9,244 nt of DNA from Burkholderiales bacterium (GTDB taxonomy: Bacteria; Pseudomonadota; Gammaproteobacteria; Burkholderiales; Burkholderiaceae_F): positions 1 through 9,244 of the forward strand of contig JAJTHJ010000367.1 in NCBI GenBank assembly GCA_021298875.1. Direction: 5' to 3'. This document shows positions 1 through 5,542 of the stretch, in pieces (the first letter of the stretch is position 1; each line of letters begins with the position of its first letter). Position numbers and translations under genes: made by a program. The notes below the pieces were generated by a model. The model was not told where the DNA came from. It worked only from the letters and a program-made list of their open reading frames with translations, and made no database searches.

Positions 1-1
1 G

Positions 2-1360
2 CAAGCCGCCGACAGCGCGCACTACCTGCACCCGGCCACCGACCACAAGGCACTCGCCGAAAAGGGCGCCCGCATCATCGTGCGCGGCGACGGCATCTAC
101 GTCTGGGACTCCGAGGGCCAGAAGATCCTCGACGGCATGAGCGGCCTGTGGTGCGTCAACGTCGGCTACGGCCGGCGCGAACTGGCCGAGGCCGCGTACC
201 AGCAACTGCTGCAACTGCCCTACTACAACAGCTTCTTCAACACGAGCAATGTGCCGGCGATCGAACTCGCAGGCAAGCTCGCGCAGATCGCGCCAGCGGG
301 CTTCAAGCATGTGTTTTTCACCGGCTCCGGCTCCGAGGGCAGCGACACCGTCGTGCGGCTGGTGCGCCGCTACTGGGACCTGCATGGCCAACCACAGCGC
401 AAGACCATCATCAGCCGCTGGAACGCGTACCACGGCAGTACGGTCGCGGGCGCATCGTTGGGCGGCATGAAGGGCATGCACGCGCAAGGCGATCTGCCGA
501 TCCCGAACATCGTGCATATCGACCAGCCTTATCACTTCCAGCATCTACTGGACGGCGGTGCGATGAGCGCGGACGAATTCGGCCTCGCCTGCGCGCGCCA
601 GCTGGAAGACAAGATTCTCGAACTCGGCGCCGACCGTGTGGCCGCCTTCATCGGCGAGCCGGTGCAGGGCGCCGGCGGCGTAATCATCCCGCCATCAACC
701 TACTGGCCGGAGATCCAGCGCATCTGCGACAGGTACGGCATCCCGCTGGTGTCGGACGAGGTGATCTGCGGCTTCGGCCGGCTGGGCTGCTGGTTCGGCT
801 GCGAGACGATGGGCACCAAGCCCGATCTGATTACCTTTGCCAAGGGGGTCACCTCCGGCTACATCCCGTTAGGCGGCGTGCTGGTGGGCGAGCGCGTGGC
901 GCGCGCGCTGATCGACAAGGGCGAAGAACTCGCACACGGCTTCACCTACAGCGGCCACCCGGCCGCCTGTGCGGTGGCACTCGCGAATCTGGCGATCATC
1001 GAGCGCGAGGGTCTGGTCGAGCGCGTGCGCGACGACACCGGGCCTTACCTGAAGCAGAAGTTCGAGGCGCTGCTCGAGCACCCGCTGGTCGGCAATGCCG
1101 AGACGCGCGGGCTGATGGCCGGGCTGGTGCTGGTCAAGAGCAAGGCGCAGCTCACCGCCTTCCCGAGCGAACGGGCCGTCGGCATGGTCTGCCGCGGCCA
1201 CATGTTTGCCAATGGCGTCGTGATGCGCGCCGTGGGCGACCGGATGATCATCGCGCCGCCGCTCGTCATCACGCGAGCGCAGGTCGATGAGATGATCGGG
1301 CTGATCCGGCACTGCCTCGATCTCACGTACGAAGATGTGAGGCAGCGCGGCTGGCTGTAA
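2..1360 (+). CDS. spuC: Putrescine:pyruvate aminotransferase, class III PLP enzyme (5' end cut by window)
   Basis: Cytoplasmic PLP enzyme expected to move the terminal amino group of putrescine (or a related diamine or its glutamylated form) to pyruvate, giving an aminoaldehyde and alanine. The frame is open from base 2, so 452 residues are visible. SpuC-family proteins are about 455 long, so only a few N-terminal residues are missing. The GTG at 80 is internal: conserved family sequence (AHYLHP, ALAEKGARI) precedes it. Visible motifs, numbered from base 2, are GLWCVNVGYG, the phosphate-binding GSGSEGSDT (108-116; relatives usually have EAND here), RWNAYHGST, SDEVICGFGR with the pyridine-N Asp at 252, and FAKGVTSGY with the Schiff-base Lys at 281 (codon 842-844). 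HGFTYSGHP and the C-terminal MRAVGDRMIIAPPL also match. The family is secure; the exact amine and acceptor are inferred from resemblance to pseudomonad SpuC. A strong hairpin follows the stop and ald lies downstream on the same strand. Confidence 0.88.
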   Translation, partial: QAADSAHYLHPATDHKALAEKGARIIVRGDGIYVWDSEGQKILDGMSGLWCVNVGYGRRELAEAAYQQLLQLPYYNSFFNTSNVPAIELAGKLAQIAPAGFKHVFFTGSGSEGSDTVVRLVRRYWDLHGQPQRKTIISRWNAYHGSTVAGASLGGMKGMHAQGDLPIPNIVHIDQPYHFQHLLDGGAMSADEFGLACARQLEDKILELGADRVAAFIGEPVQGAGGVIIPPSTYWPEIQRICDRYGIPLVSDEVICGFGRLGCWFGCETMGTKPDLITFAKGVTSGYIPLGGVLVGERVARALIDKGEELAHGFTYSGHPAACAVALANLAIIEREGLVERVRDDTGPYLKQKFEALLEHPLVGNAETRGLMAGLVLVKSKAQLTAFPSERAVGMVCRGHMFANGVVMRAVGDRMIIAPPLVITRAQVDEMIGLIRHCLDLTYEDVRQRGWL

Positions 1361-1380
1361 CTCGCGCTGACGCACCCGCG

Positions 1381-1428
1381 CCCCCACCCCAACCCTCCCC
1401 CGCAGGCGGGGGAGGGCTGGGGTGGGGG
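1381..1428. repeat. GC-rich near-perfect palindrome between spuC and ald (REP-like; possible terminator)
   Basis: Twenty-three bases (1381-1403) pair with 1406-1428 with a single A.C mismatch (1392/1417), around a 2-base centre (A1404-G1405). The left arm is almost all C with a few A/T positions and starts CCCCCACCCCAACCC. It begins 20 bp after the spuC stop. No T-run follows, so it is not a standard intrinsic terminator. It resembles C-rich/G-rich interspersed palindromes found between genes in many beta- and gammaproteobacteria (general knowledge, not searched). As RNA it would be a very stable hairpin that could stabilise the spuC 3' end or limit read-through into ald. The rest of the 1361-1497 gap shows only the ald ribosome-binding site. 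Confidence 0.85.
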
Positions 1429-1486
1429 CGGCAGCCGGGCAACAGGCTCAGACGCCACGCAAGTTCTTCGTCCGCTCATTCACTCC

Positions 1487-1491
1487 AAGGA
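1487..1491 (+). promoter_or_regulatory. Ribosome-binding site of ald
   Basis: AAGGA lies 6 bases before the ATG at 1498. This supports that start, as does the family-typical N-terminus MHIGVPKE. Confidence 0.75.
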
Positions 1492-1497
1492 ATAGCC

Positions 1498-2613
1498 ATG
1501 CACATCGGCGTCCCCAAGGAAGTCAAAGTCCACGAATACCGCGTCGGCCTCACGCCCTCTTCGGTGCGCGAATTGGTCGCCCACGGCCATAGCGTGCTGG
1601 TGCAAACCGGCGCCGGTGCCGGCATCGGCGCGGCCGACGACGACTACCGCCGCGCGGGCGCGAGCATCGCGCCCGACGCGACCGAGGTCTTCGCCCGCGC
1701 AGAGATGATCGTCAAGGTCAAGGAGCCGCAGGCCGCCGAGCGCAAGCTGCTGCGCGAGGGGCAATTGCTCTTCACCTACCTGCACCTCGCGCCCGACCCC
1801 GAGCAGACCAAAGAGCTGCTCGAAAGCGGCGCGATCTGTGTGGCTTACGAAACCGTCACCGCACCCGGCGGCGGCCTGCCGCTGCTGGCGCCGATGTCGG
1901 AGGTCGCGGGCCGCCTGTCGATCCAGGCCGGCGCGCACTGCCTGGAAAAGTCCGCCGGCGGCATGGGCGTGCTGCTGGGCGGGGTGGCCGGCGTGCCGCC
2001 CGCGCGCATCGTGATCCTCGGCGCGGGCGTGGTCGGCACCAACGCCGCGCAGATGGCGGTGGGCACGGGAGCGCAGGTGGTGGTGATCGACAAGTCCACC
2101 GACGCGCTGCGGCGGATCGACGCGATGTTCAACGGACGCGCGATGACGGTGTTTTCCAATCGCGACAACGTCGAGCGCGAAGTGGCCGCCGCCGACCTCG
2201 TGGTCAGTGGCGTGCTGATCCCCGGCGCCGCCGCGCCCAAGCTCGTCACGCGCGAGCTGCTCGGCAAGATGAAGCGCGGCTCGGTGATCGTCGATGTGGC
2301 GATCGACCAGGGCGGCAGTTGCGAGACCTCGCGCCCGACCACGCATGCCGAACCGACCTACGCGGTCGATGGCGTGGTGCACTACATGGTCGCCAACATG
2401 CCCGGCGCGGTGCCGCGCACCTCCACCTACGCGCTGAACAACGCCACCCTGCCCTTTGCGCTGCAACTGGCCGACAAGGGCTGGCGCAAGGCATTGGCCG
2501 ACAACCCGCACCTCAAAGAGGGCCTGAACGTTGCCGCAGGCCGACTCACCTACAAGGCGGTGGCCAAGGCGCTCGATCTGCCGTACACGCCGCCCGACGC
2601 GATTTTGAGCTGA
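1498..2613 (+). CDS. ald: Alanine dehydrogenase (NAD+-dependent)
   Basis: Catalyses reversible oxidative deamination of L-alanine to pyruvate, ammonium and NADH in the cytoplasm. The 371-residue length is the family norm. The residues known to act in this enzyme fall at their usual numbers: R15 (EYRVGLTP), K75 (KVKEPQ), H96 (TYLHLAP) and D270 (VAIDQGG). The NAD-binding Rossmann fold has GAGVVG at 175-180, with D198 ending the second strand to bind the adenine ribose. The signature-rich N-terminus (MHIGVPKE, HGHSVLV) and the PTTH and NATLPF segments also match. The start is fixed by AAGGA at the correct spacing. It lies downstream of spuC on the same strand and converges with puuB. Since SpuC makes alanine from pyruvate, Ald next door could regenerate pyruvate and release the nitrogen; that coupling is inference. 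The hairpin at 1381-1428 leaves open whether the two genes share a transcript. Confidence 0.96.
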   Translation: MHIGVPKEVKVHEYRVGLTPSSVRELVAHGHSVLVQTGAGAGIGAADDDYRRAGASIAPDATEVFARAEMIVKVKEPQAAERKLLREGQLLFTYLHLAPDPEQTKELLESGAICVAYETVTAPGGGLPLLAPMSEVAGRLSIQAGAHCLEKSAGGMGVLLGGVAGVPPARIVILGAGVVGTNAAQMAVGTGAQVVVIDKSTDALRRIDAMFNGRAMTVFSNRDNVEREVAAADLVVSGVLIPGAAAPKLVTRELLGKMKRGSVIVDVAIDQGGSCETSRPTTHAEPTYAVDGVVHYMVANMPGAVPRTSTYALNNATLPFALQLADKGWRKALADNPHLKEGLNVAAGRLTYKAVAKALDLPYTPPDAILS

Positions 2614-2624
2614 CCTGCGTAGCG

Positions 2625-2640
2625 GCGCCGTGCATGGCGC
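2625..2640. terminator. Small hairpin in the convergent ald/puuB gap
   Basis: GCGCC (2625-2629) and GGCGC (2636-2640) pair around a 6-base loop in the 27-bp space between the two convergent stop codons. The position suits a bidirectional terminator, but the stem is only 5 bp and no T-run follows on either strand, so the call is weak. Confidence 0.3.
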
Positions 2641-3933
2641 TCAGCGCAGCGCGTCGCGCAACCGATACCACGCCATCGCCAGCACCAACGCCGGCGTGCG
2701 CAGCCAGCGGCCGCCGGGAAAGTCGCGGTGCTTCAGTTGTGCAAAGAGATCGAAGCGCTCTGCGGCTCCGGCAATAGCTTCGGCCACCAGCCGGCCCGCC
2801 AGCCCGGTCAACGCCAGTCCGTGGCCGCTGAAGCCTTGCAGGTAGTACACGTTGGGCGCCAGCCGGCCAAAATCGGGCGCGCGGTTCATCGTGATGTCCA
2901 CATAGCCGCCCCACCAGTAGTCCACGCCGACGTCGGCCAGTTGCGGAAACACGTGCAGCATCCGTCGGCGCATCGCCAGCGGCAGATCGGGCGGCACCAC
3001 GGTGCTGTAGCTGACGCGCCCGCCGAAGAGCAGCCGGTCATCGGCCGACAGGCGAAAGTAGTCGAGCACGAATTGCGTGTCGGCCACCGCCGCGCGCGTG
3101 GGCAGCAGCGCCTCGGCGCGGGCGCGGCCGAGCGGTGCGCTGGCCGCGATGAAAGTGCCTACCGGCATGATCCGCCGCGCCGACTCCGGCGCCAGCGAGT
3201 TCAGATACACATTGCCAGCGAGCATCAGATGCCGGCAGCGCACGCAGCCGCCCGCCGTGTGCACGACGGGCTGCGCACCCGCGTCGTAGCGCAGCACCGC
3301 GCTGCCTTCGTGGATGCGCACGCTGGCGGCAGCGGCGGCGCGCGCCAGACCGAGCGTGTACTTGAGCGGATGCAGGTGCCCCGAAAAACGGTCGTAGGCG
3401 CCGCCGGCGTAGCGCGGGCTAGCGATGTGGAGAGGCAGTTCCGCGCGCGCTAACGGCTGCACTCGGTCGTAACCGTAGTCGCGCGCAAGTCGCTCGCAGG
3501 CCGCGTGCAACTCGCGCGTCTTGCGCTCGTTGACCGCAACGGCGAGCGCGCCTGCCTGCCAGTCGCAGGCGATGCCGTGCGCCAATCGCCGCTCGTGGAT
3601 CTGATCGATCGCCTCGACCGTCATCGCCCAAACGCGGCCTGCGGCCTCGCGGCCGAGTTGCTGCTCGATCGTCGTCATCTCGCAGGCCAGGCCGACGAGC
3701 GCCTGCCCGCCGTTGCGGCCCGACGCGCCCCAGCCGACTTCGCGCGCTTCCAGCAGCACGACCGAGTAGCCGCGTGCGCGCAGGTCGAGCGCGGCGGAAA
3801 GCCCGGCAATGCCGCCGCCGACGACGCAGACATCCGCCTCCGCTTCGCCCGCCAGCGGCGGGTAGCTGGCCGGGCGCGGCGCGCTCGCCGTGTAGTACGA
3901 ATTGCGGGTGAGCTTGTCTTCGGCAAAACGCAT
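2641..3933 (-). CDS. puuB: Gamma-glutamylputrescine oxidoreductase-type FAD amine oxidase (DAO family)
   Basis: Predicted to oxidise gamma-glutamylputrescine to gamma-glutamyl-aminobutyraldehyde with O2, releasing ammonium and H2O2 (second step of the Puu pathway). From the ATG at 3931-3933 it has 430 residues, close to E. coli PuuB. The FAD dinucleotide fold is clear: DVCVVGGGIAGLSAAL with GxGxxG at 39-44 and E62 at the end of the next strand, then WGASGRNGGQ (68-77). Other PuuB-like segments are NSYYTASA near the N-terminus, SGHLHPLKY, LDYFRLSADDRLLFGG, QGFSGHG (about 366-372) and FPGGRWLRTP near the C-terminus. I prefer 3933 over the upstream ATG at 3988-3990 because family similarity begins just after it and the extra 19 residues would overlap the divergent VOC start. 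No clear Shine-Dalgarno precedes 3933. It is the only gene here on the minus strand, split from puuD-puuA by the VOC gene. Family is sure; substrate is inferred from similarity and context. Confidence 0.87.
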   Translation of the reverse strand: MRFAEDKLTRNSYYTASAPRPASYPPLAGEAEADVCVVGGGIAGLSAALDLRARGYSVVLLEAREVGWGASGRNGGQALVGLACEMTTIEQQLGREAAGRVWAMTVEAIDQIHERRLAHGIACDWQAGALAVAVNERKTRELHAACERLARDYGYDRVQPLARAELPLHIASPRYAGGAYDRFSGHLHPLKYTLGLARAAAAASVRIHEGSAVLRYDAGAQPVVHTAGGCVRCRHLMLAGNVYLNSLAPESARRIMPVGTFIAASAPLGRARAEALLPTRAAVADTQFVLDYFRLSADDRLLFGGRVSYSTVVPPDLPLAMRRRMLHVFPQLADVGVDYWWGGYVDITMNRAPDFGRLAPNVYYLQGFSGHGLALTGLAGRLVAEAIAGAAERFDLFAQLKHRDFPGGRWLRTPALVLAMAWYRLRDALR

Positions 3934-3977
3934 GGCGGCGGCGAGTGTAGGTGCACAATCGCCCGCGACCACCCACC

Positions 3978-3985
3978 GGGAGAGG
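3978..3985 (+). promoter_or_regulatory. Ribosome-binding site of the VOC gene
   Basis: GGGAGAGG ends 3 bases before the ATG at 3989, so its core is slightly close but purine-rich. It supports 3989 as the start rather than the upstream in-frame ATG at 3902, which would lie inside the puuB N-terminal coding region on the other strand. Confidence 0.55.
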
Positions 3986-3988
3986 CGC

Positions 3989-4396
3989 ATGTTTACCTAC
4001 ATCACTTTGGGCAGCAACGACCTCGACGCTGCCGAGCGTTTCTACAACGCAACGATGACAGCACTCGGCTGGTCACGCTGCATCACCGAGGCCGACGGCG
4101 ACTGGGATCAATGGCGCGGCTGGGGTCTGTACGAGGACGACGGCAAACCCGAACTGGCATTGTGGGTCTGCAAACCCTTCGATGGTGGGCCTGCGACCGC
4201 GGGCAACGGCACGATGGTCGCGCTCGCCGCCCGCACCCGCGCGCAGGTGGACGCCTTCCACGCGGCCGCGCTGGCGCATGGCGGCACGAGCGAAGGCGCG
4301 CCCGGCCTGCGCCCGCAATACAACGCGGACTTCTACGCCGCCTACGTGCGCGACCCGGACGGCAACAAGCTGGCTGCCGTGTGCCGCGGGGCGTGA
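3989..4396 (+). CDS. VOC (glyoxalase/bleomycin-resistance fold) protein, substrate unknown
   Basis: A 135-residue single-domain protein with the vicinal-oxygen-chelate pattern. It opens with a beta strand and MFTYITLGSNDLDAAERFYN, has a helix after it, and ends with the typical DFYAAYVRDPDGNKLAAV segment (114-131). Length fits the family. Such proteins include glyoxalases, isomerases, dioxygenases and drug-binding proteins; nothing here picks one. Many relatives carry a metal-binding His at about residue 4, where this protein has Tyr (Y4), so ordinary glyoxalase I chemistry is doubtful. It is transcribed divergently from puuB with only 55 bp between starts, and the repeat-rich gap follows it. 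Detoxifying an aldehyde from polyamine oxidation is a possible role from context only. Starting at 3989 places the family-typical N-terminus right after a purine-rich ribosome-binding site. Confidence 0.82.
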   Translation: MFTYITLGSNDLDAAERFYNATMTALGWSRCITEADGDWDQWRGWGLYEDDGKPELALWVCKPFDGGPATAGNGTMVALAARTRAQVDAFHAAALAHGGTSEGAPGLRPQYNADFYAAYVRDPDGNKLAAVCRGA

Positions 4397-4410
4397 CGCG
4401 CCTGCCCAGG

Positions 4411-4486
4411 TGTCTTCCCAAGCCAAAGGCGAGAAGTCTCGGGTACGCGTAGCGCTGAGGTTCCTCGCCTTCCGCTCGGAATGACA
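4411..4486. repeat. Palindromic interspersed repeat, copy A
   Basis: Two 30-base arms, 4411-4440 and 4457-4486, are inverted copies matching at 22 of 30 positions. The 16-base loop contains the perfect palindrome TACGCGTA (4444-4451). The right arm, read on the minus strand, starts TGTCATTCCGAGC and matches the left arm of copy B at 26 of 30 positions. The element starts 15 bp after the VOC stop and could fold into a long hairpin in either transcript. The core motif (GTCATTCCGAGC, then GGCGAGGAA) looks like a widely dispersed bacterial intergenic repeat (recollection, not a search). Confidence 0.8.
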
Positions 4487-4566
4487 TTGCGCGGGGGCGA
4501 CCCGCCGACGGTGTTTGGAACCACCGTTCGTGCGCCGCGTCGCCACCGGGCTCCCCTCTCCGGAAG

Positions 4567-4641
4567 TGTCATTCCGAGCCCAGGGCGAGGAATCTCGGTT
4601 TCGCGTGCGGCCGGGATTCCTCGCCTTTGGCTCGGCATGAC
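4567..4641. repeat. Palindromic interspersed repeat, copy B
   Basis: The left arm (4567-4596) begins TGTCATTCCGAGC. The right arm (4615-4641) is its inverted copy, matching at 24 of 27 positions, with an 18-base GC-rich loop. This copy is better conserved than copy A, 80 bp upstream. Together the four arms alternate in orientation. Both copies lie between the VOC stop and puuD and may end or insulate transcription; no T-run follows. Confidence 0.82.
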
Positions 4642-4692
4642 GGTCTGGCGCGGCGGTAGCAGTCCGAAGCGGCTCCCCAATCGACGCCACGG

Positions 4693-4708
4693 TGGTACTT
4701 TTGAGGCA
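4693..4708 (+). promoter_or_regulatory. Weak sigma-54-like promoter candidate for puuD-puuA
   Basis: TGG (4693-4695) and GC (4706-4707) have the required 10-base spacing, and the -24 part TGGTAC is close to TGGCAC. The -12 part is AGGCA instead of TTGCA, so the match is poor. It would start RNA about 55 bases before the GTG at 4775. A sigma-70 alternative (TTGAGG at 4701, TATTAC at 4727) has a 20-base spacer and is no better. Confidence 0.22.
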
Positions 4709-4736
4709 GCCACCTGCGCCGCAGACTATTACCCCA

Positions 4737-4767
4737 ACCGATCACCGATCACCGATCACCGATCACC
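4737..4767. repeat. Heptamer tandem repeat (ACCGATC x4 plus partial) before puuD
   Basis: Four exact copies of ACCGATC occupy 4737-4764, followed by ACC. Each unit contains one GATC, so four GATC sites lie 7 bp apart. The array ends 7 bp before the proposed GTG start and takes the space where a ribosome-binding site would be. A 7-bp unit is not a multiple of three and can change copy number by slipped pairing. Confidence 0.9.
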
Positions 4768-4774
4768 CTTCCCC

Positions 4775-5533
4775 GTGCCCGCCCCCTTCGTCCTGATCCC
4801 GTGCGACAACCGCCTGCTCGGCCAGCAGTACTTTCACGTGCTCGGCCGCAAGTACGCCGACGCGGTGCACGACGCCGCCGGCGGCCTGCCGCTGCTGGTG
4901 CCGACCGGCAGCCGTGCGGACATCGACGCTTATCTGCAACTGGCCGACGGCATTCTGCTGACCGGCTCGCCCGCCAATGTGCACCCGTCGCACTTCGGCG
5001 AGCGGGTGCGCGACCCGGCGCTGCCGCTGGACCCCGAGCGCGACGCGGTCACACTGCCGCTGGTGCACCGGGCGATCGAACGGGGCATCCCGCTGCTCGC
5101 CGTCTGCCGCGGCTTGCAGGAGATCAACGTCGCGCTCGGCGGCTCGCTGCACCAGGCGCTGCACGAGGCGGGGTTCGCCGATCACCGGGAAAACCCCAAG
5201 CAGCTGCTCGACGAGCAATACGGCCCAGCCCATGAGGTCGAGGCCACCGCGGGCGGGATGCTGGAAGGCATTACCGGCACGCGGCGCTTCACCGTCAACT
5301 CGCTGCACGGCCAGGGGATCGCGCGGCTGGCCGAGGGGCTGGCGGTCGAAGCAACTTCTCCCGATGGCGTGATCGAGGCCGTACGCCTGACCCAACACCC
5401 CGGGTTTGCCCTGGCCCTGCAGTGGCATCCGGAGTGGAAAGCAACCCAAAATCCCCTGTCGACGAAAATCTTCGGTGCGTTCGGCGCCGCCTGCCGCGCT
5501 TTTGCGCAGGCCCCGCTGGCGCGCGCCGCCTGA
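4775..5533 (+). CDS. puuD: Gamma-glutamyl-gamma-aminobutyrate hydrolase (class I glutamine amidotransferase-like)
   Basis: Predicted to hydrolyse gamma-glutamyl-GABA to GABA and glutamate, the last step of the glutamylated putrescine route; the pseudomonad counterpart is SpuA. From GTG 4775 it has 252 residues, like E. coli PuuD. The peptidase C26 catalytic set is complete: nucleophile C111 in AVCRGLQE, and H218 and E220 in LQWHPEW. Other family segments are LLTGSPANVHP (61-71), GGSLHQALHE, HEVEATAGGML, VNSLHGQG (174-181) and SPDGVIEAV. The GTG is chosen because family similarity starts directly after it (PFVLIPCDNR) and no in-frame ATG lies between it and the repeats. There is no Shine-Dalgarno; a tandem repeat sits in its place, so the start is less certain than the identity. 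puuA follows after 9 bases, so the two genes are surely co-transcribed. Confidence 0.9.
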   Translation: MPAPFVLIPCDNRLLGQQYFHVLGRKYADAVHDAAGGLPLLVPTGSRADIDAYLQLADGILLTGSPANVHPSHFGERVRDPALPLDPERDAVTLPLVHRAIERGIPLLAVCRGLQEINVALGGSLHQALHEAGFADHRENPKQLLDEQYGPAHEVEATAGGMLEGITGTRRFTVNSLHGQGIARLAEGLAVEATSPDGVIEAVRLTQHPGFALALQWHPEWKATQNPLSTKIFGAFGAACRAFAQAPLARAA

Positions 5534-5542
5534 CGAGACCCT

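Larger units (their letters stand above)
4397..4774. other. 378-bp gene-free, repeat-filled region upstream of puuD
   Basis: No gene is supported here. In order it holds palindromic repeat A (4411-4486), an 80-bp GC-rich spacer with a small 6-bp hairpin (ACGGTG 4508-4513 with CACCGT 4522-4527), palindromic repeat B (4567-4641), about 50 bp with nothing recognised, a weak sigma-54-like element (4693-4708), and a heptamer tandem repeat (4737-4767) that ends just before the puuD start. The puuD frame stays open upstream through this region, but that stretch is repeat-derived and has no family similarity. Confidence 0.75.

Noticed and set aside
1480..2511. 343-codon minus-strand frame opposite ald
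   Set aside because: Same antisense effect; the translation is His/Arg/Asp-rich with no motif, while ald on + is certain.
3934..3988. Sigma-70 promoters in the puuB/VOC divergent gap
   Set aside because: A TACACT on the minus strand (3950-3945 region) is a fair -10 but has no acceptable -35; in 55 bp nothing could be supported.
3934..3990. Longer puuB start at 3988-3990
   Set aside because: The added 19 residues have no family match and would overlap the VOC start codon on the other strand.
4481..4774. 98-codon in-frame upstream extension of puuD
   Set aside because: It is made largely from the interspersed repeats and the heptamer array, and puuD family similarity starts only after 4775.
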